This document shows positions 1 through 8,228 of a stretch of DNA of 64,000 bases, piece after piece. The DNA comes from Agarophyton chilense (taxonomy: Eukaryota > Rhodophyta > Florideophyceae > Gracilariales > Gracilariaceae): positions 434,001-498,000 of the forward strand of contig JARGXX010000068.1 of assembly GCA_030374765.1 (NCBI GenBank), given 5' to 3'. Below the pieces are notes generated by a model, which saw nothing but the letters and a program-made list of their open reading frames with translations, searched no databases and had not been told where the DNA came from. Positions within the stretch are counted from its first letter, which is position 1; the number at the start of each line of letters is the position of its first letter. Made by a program: the position numbers and the translations under genes.

Positions 1-298
1 GCGGCGAGTCACAGCGACTCAGTTCGTATTGTTACTAGTATGTACTGATTAAGCCCTTCAAAATTGTCCAGCGACTCAGAGCAATGAGTTTCGTGAACAG
101 GGCAATGCTTTGTTTGATGGGTGTGTTCATGATGGTTTGATATTTTTCGTATCGGATTTTTCTCGTGCCAAGGCGATGACCGCGAAAACAGAAAGCGCCC
201 CTGTCGAATGCATCTTCTGAGAACGACTCGCAGTCGGTTTCATACACACCCAGTTTTCAGATATAGTGGAGTCTCTCGACGTAGGGATACCCCAGTTT

Positions 299-1057
299 AT
301 GGCACAGAACGCGCAGAGAAAAGGCCGCGAGTTGGTAGTTTTGGTTCATGGCCTTTTTGGACATCGATTTCAGCTGCTTCCTGTAGCAGTCTCGCTCTCC
401 CGTCGCTTCAACGTTTTGAACTTCGGTTATAGGAGCAGAGCAGATACTTTACATGGACATTCTCAGAGTTTACTAGACGTAGTCGAGACGCGGCTAAAGA
501 TGGAAAAACAACCAGTTCACTTTGTCTCGCACTCTTTTGGTGGGCTTCTCGTTCATCGAGCTTTCTCGCAAGGTCTAACCGAATTACTGGGTGATGACAT
601 CAAACGCAGTAGATGTGTTCTTTTGAGCCCTCCGCTCAGAGGCTCGTCACTTGCGCGAGCATTTCAGAGGGAAAACATTCGCGGGCCAGAGGCAGTCAAA
701 GGTTTAATTCATGGAGCCGCCAAAATGATACTTGGTAACAAGAGCGGTGCGGAGCTTCTCATGCATGATGAGCATTGGTTTGCGCAACAGCTCGGGGAGG
801 TACCGAAGGAAGTGGAGATACTGGTGGTCGCTGGACACCGTGGTAAATTAAATCCTCTCATAGATGAGGATTCTGATGGGGTTGTTGGCGTCAGAGAGTC
901 GTTGCTGCGTCGTAGCCATTATCGCGTGGAGGTTGACTACAATCATAAGCTCATGATGTACAGTCCAGCTGTCATCACGTCAATATCAGACTTTTTAGCA
1001 GGGAAGCAAGTGGGAAGTTTGATTCATGGCTACGCAGATAAAGCTTGTGCGGTGTGA
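299..1057 (+). CDS. alpha/beta-hydrolase fold protein (lipase/esterase-like)
   Basis: The 252-residue protein has the layout of a small serine hydrolase. An oxyanion-type strand LVVLVHGLFGH lies near residues 12-22. The nucleophile elbow VSHSFGG places Ser79 as nucleophile (Ser replaces the usual first Gly of GxSxG). A candidate acid Asp193 lies in SDGVVGV and a candidate base His216 in YNHKLM, in the expected order and spacing. No signal peptide or membrane segment is seen, so it is probably soluble. The substrate cannot be deduced; the family includes lipases, esterases and thioesterases. The open frame extends to 266 only through a GTG, so the first in-frame ATG at 299 is chosen. A short 5' exon further left is not excluded. 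The next gene lies on the opposite strand, 3' end to 3' end. Confidence 0.75.
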   Translation: MAQNAQRKGRELVVLVHGLFGHRFQLLPVAVSLSRRFNVLNFGYRSRADTLHGHSQSLLDVVETRLKMEKQPVHFVSHSFGGLLVHRAFSQGLTELLGDDIKRSRCVLLSPPLRGSSLARAFQRENIRGPEAVKGLIHGAAKMILGNKSGAELLMHDEHWFAQQLGEVPKEVEILVVAGHRGKLNPLIDEDSDGVVGVRESLLRRSHYRVEVDYNHKLMMYSPAVITSISDFLAGKQVGSLIHGYADKACAV

Positions 1058-1493
1058 GTGGTAAGTCAGGTGCTAGTTGAGTAAACACGCTGAAAGGCAT
1101 CCGGGCTTCTCAACTTGTGTCGCAACAGTGAACCATCGAGGCTCTATGCTACTGACAAGAGTAGAGTCGTACCTATGAACCTGAAGCTTTGGTTTTGTAG
1201 TTTTTGGCTTTAGCTTAAGCGCGTATGACTAGGAGGGGAGCTGCATTGCGCTCTGATGAGCAACCTGATAGGTTAATGATGCATCTTTCATCAAGCCCTG
1301 TACCCCGAAACAAATCGAAATACTTCTGTTGCATCATAACTTTTCTGTTGAGGATCTTGTATTCCCAATCATTTTGTCCTATAGTGAAGCCAGAAGTTGG
1401 GGGATGACAAATGAAACGACTTGGCTGCGAATTGAGGTCGGTCTTCACATGGGATGAAAAGCAAGGATTTGTGGATTGCATACGCATGAAGTT
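1058..1493. other. convergent intergenic spacer
   Basis: This 436-bp stretch separates the 3' ends of the hydrolase and the kinase-like gene. I see only short overlapping open frames without family features and no canonical AATAAA. It probably contains the two 3' UTRs. Confidence 0.4.
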
Positions 1494-3020
1494 TCACAAG
1501 TACTTTTTTGCAACCTCTGCGCTTAACGCACTGAAGAGCCTTATTTCCGCATTTAGAGTGCTTAAGAAATTATTTTCTTTCTCGACACCATACAGCTCAT
1601 ACTCCAACAGCAACCTATACATTGTTAGTGCTGAATGCAGCAACGAAGCCAGCTCTAGAACAACAGCGTAATCGTCATCATTCAGAAAAGTACACCAGTA
1701 CTTGCAGTAAGAAATTAGAGCCTCTTCAACTTTTTCATATTCAATAGAATCGTTCAGCTTTCCCCAACTGACCGGGTCCACGAACGGATGCGAAATCTCT
1801 GCGTTCTCCCAGTTATAGAACCGATAAACGTCTCCACCCATTTCCCGACTCCCTATATTCCCAGGTCGTAAATCCCCGTGGACGATTGTATTCGGAATTT
1901 GATAGCTGGAGAGTTTTCGACAGGCTTTGATAATGTTCTCCACTTCTGAACGAAGTCCTTGCACATTGAGCATACCTTCTAAGCTGCTTTCAAGCAACAG
2001 GTTTGTTGCTGGATGATAGGTTACCCAAATGATGTTAGAAATAAGCCAGTTGCAGTCGCGAACTCTTGCTCCTGCAGCCTTTAGCTTTTCTAGATGATTC
2101 ATGGACCTGACATGCAACTTTACCATGGTATTCATCAGCTCAATGTAATCGGGCTTCTCATCTTCAATGTTTCCGGCATCTCTCTGAATAATGAGACAGT
2201 CACTGTCATGAACGGCTATAACGATTGGAGCAATGTCTTTGACAAGTTCATTGATGACTACTGTTTTATTGCCTTCTCGAGTCATGGGCAGAGAAGACTT
2301 TACGTAGATTGATTCCACCGGTTGTTCAGTACACGAGTCATCGGAAAATTCCAAGCAAACATCACAAGACCAGAGAACAGAAGTTCGCTTTGCATTTAGC
2401 ACTTCGAGATCTGACTGAACATCCATGCCCTTATCACAAAGTATGTCTTTGACCCAAGTATTCACTTCTAACGACGAAGTGATGAAAAGCAACGGCTTTG
2501 TATTTGAGAACACCTCCCTGTCGAATCCCATCACTTCTGCAATAAGGCTACTTAAGTCCATTCTCATGCACATGTTCAGCTCGAACCAGTTCATCTGCCA
2601 AAGATTGTATACAAGTATCCAGCGCGCCTTTTCACAAGCGCAAGTTACTTCCTCCAGGGGGTCTAACAAAATCACTTGCAGATCATCGTATTTCCTTCCC
2701 CATAAGATACATGGGGCAGACTTGCTCCACAAATATCTCGAAATGTGCATACGTACACCAAGCACTTTTCTCAGATAGCTCTCGATTTCATCCATATCCG
2801 AAGACCAGCTTTTGACATCCGATGACAATGGTTGTACAATCGGTAGAGCAAGATTTCCATCCGGTAGAACCTGAGCCAGCACACGGTCTCGTCGTCGAGA
2901 CGAAATAACCAAAACAAAACAGTGGCGACTTAGCTGACCCTTTTCTGCAGGTTCCCATATCCTTCTTTCAGTGGTGGATATGGTAAAGTTCTTGGCTCCA
3001 TCAACGTCACTCAATTCCAT
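1494..3020 (-). CDS. APH-fold (aminoglycoside phosphotransferase-like) kinase family protein
   Basis: The 508-residue protein carries the catalytic-loop signature of the APH/choline-kinase superfamily, IVHGDLRPGN (His381, Asp383, Asn388), about 120 residues from the C terminus. The metal-binding IDWxxA block that normally follows about 20 residues later reads FYNWENAEISHPFVDP, so the usual Asp is Asn403. The segment around 270-283 (VIAVHDSDCLIIQRDAG) resembles the strand before the alpha-helical lobe. The first ~120 residues (CFVLVISSRR, VLPDGNLALP) faintly recall a Nudix fold, but no Nudix box is visible. The known family phosphorylates small molecules; the substrate here is unknown and the Asp-to-Asn change questions activity. 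The frame opens with a TTG at 3041; the first ATG, at 3020, is used. Transcription runs away from the CtIP-like gene. Confidence 0.7.
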   Translation of the reverse strand: MELSDVDGAKNFTISTTERRIWEPAEKGQLSRHCFVLVISSRRRDRVLAQVLPDGNLALPIVQPLSSDVKSWSSDMDEIESYLRKVLGVRMHISRYLWSKSAPCILWGRKYDDLQVILLDPLEEVTCACEKARWILVYNLWQMNWFELNMCMRMDLSSLIAEVMGFDREVFSNTKPLLFITSSLEVNTWVKDILCDKGMDVQSDLEVLNAKRTSVLWSCDVCLEFSDDSCTEQPVESIYVKSSLPMTREGNKTVVINELVKDIAPIVIAVHDSDCLIIQRDAGNIEDEKPDYIELMNTMVKLHVRSMNHLEKLKAAGARVRDCNWLISNIIWVTYHPATNLLLESSLEGMLNVQGLRSEVENIIKACRKLSSYQIPNTIVHGDLRPGNIGSREMGGDVYRFYNWENAEISHPFVDPVSWGKLNDSIEYEKVEEALISYCKYWCTFLNDDDYAVVLELASLLHSALTMYRLLLEYELYGVEKENNFLSTLNAEIRLFSALSAEVAKKYL

Positions 3021-4328
3021 GCTTTTGAACAAAAAGAACAACTTTTTGCAGTGGTTGGGAGACTAGCAGACACTCGAGAACAGCTTTTGCTTAATTAGCG
3101 ATGATGGGCGAGGTAAAGAACAGTAAGAACAATGGCGATCGGCGGCAGAAACAGAAGATAAACGCGTTAGATGCATGACTTGCAAGCGATCGACTCTGAA
3201 ATCCTCTCGGATTCTCTCGGAGAGAGTAGGTCTAGAGGGGGCAGCAATATTCATATTACCTCGCAGCGACGACAAAGTGCAGATGAAGTACTATGGAAAG
3301 TCAAATTACGAAGTCAGCCGTGTGAAGCCCAAAATGAATTCTTCTTGCAATCCCCGTGACTTCACTCGGTTGCGAAGCGGTATTTCCCATAGGTTCAAGA
3401 TGCTCACCAAAGCGCCGTTGAAACGAGTAAAATTGCATCTCAATTCAATAATATGGTTGTGCTGTGCTGTTTTACCCATGCGAATGCTGAAGAAATCATC
3501 TGAAGCTAAAAGCAGCATTGATCTAGTAAAGCGAAAAAGCTGAAAAGCTACAATGCATAACGCAATTGCCAGGTAAGCGTAGGAGCCGCATCCAGTTTCA
3601 ATAGTGTTCGTACACGTCAGACGGCGGAACGTTCCAAACAGAGGAGAATCTGTCTTACATATGAAAGAACATTGAGAAGAGCAGTTCGACTTGCACAGCC
3701 AATTACTCGACGGGATATTGAAGGGTGGGGTGGGGTTTCTGTGTTTTTCTGGAGCATGACAGCGAACAAAAGCGTAGTCCCTCTCCCCATGTGAATGCAC
3801 TAGTTTGCCATAATCATGAGACAGCATCGGCCACCACCGAATATTGACAGGATCCTCTCACAAACCCGCTTCAAATCATGTGGTGTTCATCCAATTTTTG
3901 TGCGTCATTGGAAACGGCGTGGTTGGTATTGGAGATTTGTATCTCACCTCATGACGTTTGAAAAATCAGCGTGCGACACCCACACAACAAAAAAGAAGAA
4001 GCAAGACGTAGTGCAAGCAACCAACGCAGGTCGATTCGCCAAAGAGGACGGCAGATAACTTTACATACAAGGTGGTTTCACTTTGATGTGAGAGAACACA
4101 TCTGCAGCGTAGATCCAGCGATGAAGCCAGTATGGCACGAGACATTCCTGCGATGCAATACTCAACTGCTTTCATCGCGACGCCCACAAGCAGGGACTCG
4201 CGCAAGCACGCGCGTCCCGGTGGGGCGGGGTGCACATTGCTCACTGTGGAGCAGGCGCAGTTTACAACAGGCGCGCGCGGCATGCGCCTCGCCATCGGCC
4301 GCCACACGCATTGCTCCATTGCGTTTAG
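3021..4328. other. 1.3-kb divergent intergenic region, possible small ORF
   Basis: This lies between the 5' ends of the kinase-like gene (-) and the CtIP-like gene (+) and should hold both promoters. The only ATG-started frame of note is 3306-3827 on the minus strand (173 residues). It has an N-terminal cysteine cluster (LCKSNCSSQCSFICK) and one hydrophobic stretch (YLAIALCIVAFQLF). It matches nothing I recognise and I do not call it a gene. GC content rises sharply from about 4,180. Confidence 0.3.
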
Positions 4329-5345
4329 ATGCAAAGCGACACAAAAAAAAAGCGCCCCAAGCGCAACGCAGCGGCGGCTACCGACGAGCGAGACCGCGGC
4401 ATGACGACGCGCGACGACGACGCCGCGCTAAGCGCCGCCGTGGCGCCGCTGTTGGCCACGCTTGGCGGCGGCGGCGGCGGCGGCGTGCGCGTCGATGTGT
4501 TACATTCGCTGTTACGCGTCTTGGTGGCGCACATGGAGCTCTTGATGCGCGCGCAGCGCGCGCTGGACGCCCGTTTGCGCGAGCGTCAGTCCCGCGAGAC
4601 GCTCAACGCCGACGAAGACGCCACGCAGTCCCCGCCTCCGCCGCCTCCGCCACCCCCGCCGCCCTCGCCGCCCCCGCCGCCCCTGCCGTCGCCCCCGCCG
4701 CCCCTGCCGTCACCACCACCGCCCCAGGCGCCGTCGCTGCCGCCGCCGCCATCGTCGTCGCCGTCGATGGACGACAGCTGTTCACAGCGCTCGCCGCGCT
4801 GGCCGAGCGCCACGCAGCGAAGCACGCCTGCGTCGCCGCGCTCGCGCCTCAAGCGGCGGAAGCGCCGCGCGTCGCAGCGCGCGTCCGCCACGCCGCGCGC
4901 CTTACGTCCGCACCAGCTCACCTTTCCGTGTGAGCCGCCGCCCAATCCCAATCCCAATCCCCATCCCAACCCCAACCGCGCTCGCGCTCGCGGTGACGAG
5001 CAAGTTCGCTTGGGCGCGCACGCGCGTGGCGCGCTTGTGGGTTACGATACGCCACGTGCTGCGGCGCAAGCTGCCGCCGCCATCTTGCGTGCGCAGCGTG
5101 AGCGAGCCACGCCCCGCGTACAAGGCGCAGCTCGCGGCGCGGAGCGTACGTCGTTTCGAGCTGCGCCGTGTGTGCAATGTGAACGATTCTTTCGCGCCGA
5201 GGCTGCGGGACACACTGATGAGACGCAGACGTACGAGCGACTTGTACAGAGTGCTTGTCGACATCGTCGTCAGTATCAAGTGGCGGATACGCCCAATGAT
5301 TTTTGGCAACTCACGTTTGACGATACTGAGACGCAACCGCCTTGA
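4329..5345 (+). CDS. CtIP: CtIP/Sae2/Com1-family DNA-end-resection factor
   Basis: The last ~60 of 338 residues match the Sae2/Ctp1/CtIP C-terminal domain. A CxxC pair (Cys281, Cys284) lies in CVQCERFFRA, a CRHR block (Cys310-Arg313) follows, then TPNDFWQLTF (321-330) ending in DDTET. In known members this domain activates the Mre11-Rad50 nuclease for double-strand-break resection, and the conserved TP before FW is the CDK site (human T847, yeast S267). Here it is Thr321-Pro322. The N-terminal ~90 residues contain a short helical, possibly oligomerising stretch (VLHSLLRVLVAHMELLMRAQ). The middle is a low-complexity proline tract (102-140), a basic patch (KRRKRR, ~175-180) and a PN repeat (~205-216). 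An in-frame TAG lies directly before the ATG, which fixes the start. The gene converges on DNA ligase I with only 58 bp between the stops. Confidence 0.85.
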   Translation: MQSDTKKKRPKRNAAAATDERDRGMTTRDDDAALSAAVAPLLATLGGGGGGGVRVDVLHSLLRVLVAHMELLMRAQRALDARLRERQSRETLNADEDATQSPPPPPPPPPPPSPPPPPLPSPPPPLPSPPPPQAPSLPPPPSSSPSMDDSCSQRSPRWPSATQRSTPASPRSRLKRRKRRASQRASATPRALRPHQLTFPCEPPPNPNPNPHPNPNRARARGDEQVRLGAHARGALVGYDTPRAAAQAAAAILRAQRERATPRVQGAARGAERTSFRAAPCVQCERFFRAEAAGHTDETQTYERLVQSACRHRRQYQVADTPNDFWQLTFDDTETQPP

Positions 5346-5403
5346 CCGTTTGTTTCTTCACCAAACAAGCGCAACAAAGGGAAACGGCCAAGGGTTTTAA
5401 CTC

Positions 5404-7707
5404 TTAACCATCATCCGCAACCGCCGATTGATTCAAGTACATGTCAACCACCTGTTCCGCCGTCGTGGCCTGCTCCGGCGCCTTGTCCTCCCTAACACGA
5501 ACAAACCTTGGAAACCGCAACGCCACCCCTTTATCGCCCGCAACGCGTCCAATACCCGCCGTATGTTGCGGCGAAATGGACAAGTCCGCACATTTCACTT
5601 CCCAAACCTGCACAGGCTCAAACCACACATCCGGTTTCAAACTACTCACACTCGGCGTTCGATAGTACGATTTTTCCTTTTCACTGATCCGATTCTGCTG
5701 TTCATCGTTGAAGAACTTGCCAAACTCCTCCAGCTGCACCTCTGAAAAGCCCGTGCCAATCTTACACACTGATTGGTACTCCTCGTTGTCGCCGTCGTAA
5801 CACGCCAGCAGAAACGCCCCGTACGCACCGCTTCTCTTGCCGCGGCCCCGATAACCGCCAATGGGCACAAGGTCCAGCGAGTCTCCGCACCCGTCCAGAT
5901 AATCCTTCTTCACTTTGAGCCAGTTCTGGCTGCGATTCGCCGGCTCATACGTGGAATTAGCGCCATCCAACGCCTTGACCATCAACCCCTCGCACCCCTC
6001 CTTCACGCTCGAGTTGAGCAGCTCCATGATCTGCTCGGGATCCTGCGAATCCTGCCCCTTGGCAAACATGAATCGGCCCTCCCGTTGTTCAAAAGCGTCC
6101 AGCAGAACGCTGCGTCTCTTGTTCAACGGCTGTTCTATCAGGCTGTTTCCATCAAAGTAAAGCAAATCAAACGCAAAGATACACACCTTCACCTTAATGT
6201 CCTCCGCATTCACATCCTTTCGCTTTCGACTTTGCAGCTCCTGAAACGGTAGAATCTTCTTTCGCTGCACATCGTACGCAACCGCCTCAGCGTCAATGAT
6301 GAACGAGGACTTCTTGTACTTGTCGCGCAACGCGGTGGGCAAATGTCGCACCAAGTCCGGGTACTTGGGCGTCAAATTCTCCGCATTCCTGCTATAAATC
6401 TTCATGGAGCCGTCGGTGAGGCGATGAATCTGGGCGCGTTCGCCGTCATACTTGTACTCACACGTGAAGGAGACCTCTGCAAAGCGCTCCAACACCTGAG
6501 AAATGGCCTTTGTGGGCTTTGCAAGCATGGGCGATACCGGCACACCCGGCAGTAGCTGACAGGCGTCACTGAGACGCTCATCAATAGCGCCGAACTGCAA
6601 CATGTTGGGGATGATGATATCCCACACCGGCAGTCGCGAATAGACAGCATTAAGCACGGCAGTGGCGTCCTTGACCATCTGTTCGACGTGCTGCTCTCGT
6701 TCCGACAGGCGGGTCTTCTTGGTTCCGTCCGTGTGCAGCAAAAAGTGATCGGAGACATTTTCATGGTGCAGTACGACGGCAGCGGCCAGAGCGGCGATGA
6801 CGGTCTTGTCTGCCAGGTGAATGCGCAACTTTCCCGACAACGCGCGCGCAAGATACTTGGCCTCAGTCTTAGAGGCGGCCACCAACATCTTGAGAATAAT
6901 AGCTTGCTTTTGTTGCTGTGCGTTCTTCCCCGACACGGAGGCAATACATTGGAGCTCGGAAAACACTTTTTGCACGGTGAGCGGCGGCGGCGGGAACATG
7001 GTTTTCTGCGTGGTTCTCGAGTGAAACGCCACATCTCCTAAGTCGCCCAACTTCTTGTACGTGGCCTTGAGGGCCGACAGTGAACGACCGGTGACAAGGG
7101 ACAGACTCTTAAGCAGGATGCCGTCGCCCACGCCGAGCTCAATTCCGTGGTGCGCCGGGGCCAGACGATTGATGCAGAGGTAGATGGTGCGCACGAGATC
7201 GTCCGGACATGTTGCGATGATGTCGCGGAAAAGAGAGCACAACACGGCCTGGATGTGCAGGCGACCGGTGATGGCCTCCACGTTGGTGAAGGCGTGCGCC
7301 AGCGTGGCGTACGGCACGGGCTTTCCGTGGGCGCCAGCGGCGGCGCGTTCGGGCTTTAGCTTTTCAGCGGGCGTAGGGCTTTCAGCGCGCTTGGGGCTTT
7401 CATGGCACTGGGGGCTTTTGGAGGGCTTGGGGCTTTCATCGCGCATGGGGCTTTCATTGCGCTGGGGGCTTTCATCGCGCTGGGGGCTTTCGACGGGATG
7501 GGGTTTGGGGTCGGGGTGGTGCGGAGGAGCAGGCGAGTGGGCGGCGGAGGTAGGGGTGCGCGGGCGCTTGCGCGGGGCGGGCGGCGATGGCGGCTGAGCG
7601 CGCGGTCGCTTCCGCGGTGCCTTCCGCGGTGCCGCGGAGGAGGAGGACGACGACGACTGCGCGGAAAGCGGACGGAAGAAGGCTGTGAGCGTTCGCTGCT
7701 TACGCAT
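5404..7707 (-). CDS. LIG1: ATP-dependent DNA ligase I
   Basis: The 767-residue enzyme seals nicks in Okazaki fragments and repair patches. Domains: an N-terminal PCNA-interacting PIP box QRTLTAFF (Gln4, Leu7, Phe10, Phe11), which also fixes the start codon; a disordered basic and Ser-Pro-rich tail to ~120; the DNA-binding domain (~125-385); and the nucleotidyltransferase core with motif I EYKYDGER (adenylated Lys419), motif III FIIDAEAV (~469), motif IIIa FAFDLLYFDG (~511), motif IV EGLMVK (~573) and motif V WLKVKK (~596). The OB domain ends with the RFPR block (~731). All hallmark residues are present and the length suits nuclear LIG1 rather than LIG3 or LIG4. The tail contains 6-residue ESPxRD-type repeats encoded by an 18-bp minisatellite. 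The upstream region carries E2F-like palindromes. Confidence 0.95.
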   Translation of the reverse strand: MRKQRTLTAFFRPLSAQSSSSSSSAAPRKAPRKRPRAQPPSPPAPRKRPRTPTSAAHSPAPPHHPDPKPHPVESPQRDESPQRNESPMRDESPKPSKSPQCHESPKRAESPTPAEKLKPERAAAGAHGKPVPYATLAHAFTNVEAITGRLHIQAVLCSLFRDIIATCPDDLVRTIYLCINRLAPAHHGIELGVGDGILLKSLSLVTGRSLSALKATYKKLGDLGDVAFHSRTTQKTMFPPPPLTVQKVFSELQCIASVSGKNAQQQKQAIILKMLVAASKTEAKYLARALSGKLRIHLADKTVIAALAAAVVLHHENVSDHFLLHTDGTKKTRLSEREQHVEQMVKDATAVLNAVYSRLPVWDIIIPNMLQFGAIDERLSDACQLLPGVPVSPMLAKPTKAISQVLERFAEVSFTCEYKYDGERAQIHRLTDGSMKIYSRNAENLTPKYPDLVRHLPTALRDKYKKSSFIIDAEAVAYDVQRKKILPFQELQSRKRKDVNAEDIKVKVCIFAFDLLYFDGNSLIEQPLNKRRSVLLDAFEQREGRFMFAKGQDSQDPEQIMELLNSSVKEGCEGLMVKALDGANSTYEPANRSQNWLKVKKDYLDGCGDSLDLVPIGGYRGRGKRSGAYGAFLLACYDGDNEEYQSVCKIGTGFSEVQLEEFGKFFNDEQQNRISEKEKSYYRTPSVSSLKPDVWFEPVQVWEVKCADLSISPQHTAGIGRVAGDKGVALRFPRFVRVREDKAPEQATTAEQVVDMYLNQSAVADDG
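7374..7494. repeat. 18-bp coding minisatellite in the ligase tail
   Basis: About seven imperfect copies of an 18-bp unit beginning GGGGCTTTC encode the ESPQRD/ESPKRA-type repeats of DNA ligase I on the minus strand. Each unit supplies one Ser-Pro, a minimal CDK site. Confidence 0.7.
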
Positions 7708-7810
7708 GTTGGCGGAGGCAAGGAGACAGACTCAAACGCAGACGCACAGGCGGTGGCGATGGCGGGGTGGAGAAGGCACAACGGCGATGCACCGAGCGAG
7801 TGCGCAGCTG

Positions 7811-7822
7811 CTTGGCGCCAAG
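7811..7822. promoter_or_regulatory. E2F/DP-like palindrome 1
   Basis: The 12-bp sequence CTTGGCGCCAAG is a perfect palindrome with the TTGGCGCC core typical of E2F/DP sites. It lies 104 bp upstream of the ligase ATG. DNA ligase I is a classical S-phase gene, which supports a functional reading. Confidence 0.6.
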
Positions 7823-7873
7823 CCGTCGTACAGCGCAACTCACTGTGTGTGTATTGTAGGCACCCCACTGCGA

Positions 7874-7885
7874 TTTGGCGCCAAA
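7874..7885. promoter_or_regulatory. E2F/DP-like palindrome 2
   Basis: TTTGGCGCCAAA is a perfect 12-bp palindrome and an ideal double E2F half-site (TTTSSCGC on both strands). Its centre is 63 bp from that of palindrome 1, close to six helical turns. Confidence 0.65.
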
Positions 7886-8165
7886 CCACGGCGCAACCCA
7901 CACACATCACACACGTGCACACGCGACACACTTACCCACGTGGTCGACTCGTACACGTCTCAGAGCTGTTGTCCTCACATACTGCGGCCAACGGCCAGAG
8001 CGCACGACGTGTGCGCGCCACGACGTGTGCGCGCCACACACACGCTGCTTTGATCTGCACCCCCCACCACCTGCGTGTGGCCTCAGAAACACGCGGGCGG
8101 CTGCAATACCGCCTCCGGTTACCAGCTCCCTCTACACCCTCCACCTCCCACCTACACCGCACTCT

Positions 8166-8214
8166 CTTCCGCCTCCGCCTCCGCCTCCGGCCTCCGCCTC
8201 CGCCTCCGCCTTCG
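8166..8214. repeat. CTCCGC hexanucleotide repeat
   Basis: Degenerate CTCCGC/GCCTCC units run immediately upstream of the protease start codon, probably in its 5' UTR or core promoter. Confidence 0.6.
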
Positions 8215-8228
8215 CGACCGGCAGCAGC

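Larger units (their letters stand above)
7708..8228. promoter_or_regulatory. divergent promoter of LIG1 (-) and plastid S2P protease (+)
   Basis: The 521 bp between the two start codons have no supported coding content; the frame that continues 5' of the protease has no ATG before 8229. They contain two GGCGCC-centred palindromes (listed separately) about 104 and 167 bp from the ligase ATG, and a CTCCGC-rich stretch next to the protease start. No clear TATA box is seen. Confidence 0.6.

Noticed and set aside
3306..3827. 173-codon ATG frame on the minus strand with cysteines and one hydrophobic stretch
   Set aside because: No recognisable family, GC and codon pattern unlike neighbouring genes, and it lies in a divergent promoter region; mentioned but not called a gene.
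4586..4975. Glycine-rich frames opposite the CtIP-like gene
   Set aside because: They are mirror images of the proline tract on the coding strand.
7875..8228. N-terminal extension of the plastid protease
   Set aside because: No ATG in this frame before 8229, and it overlaps the promoter palindromes of the ligase gene.
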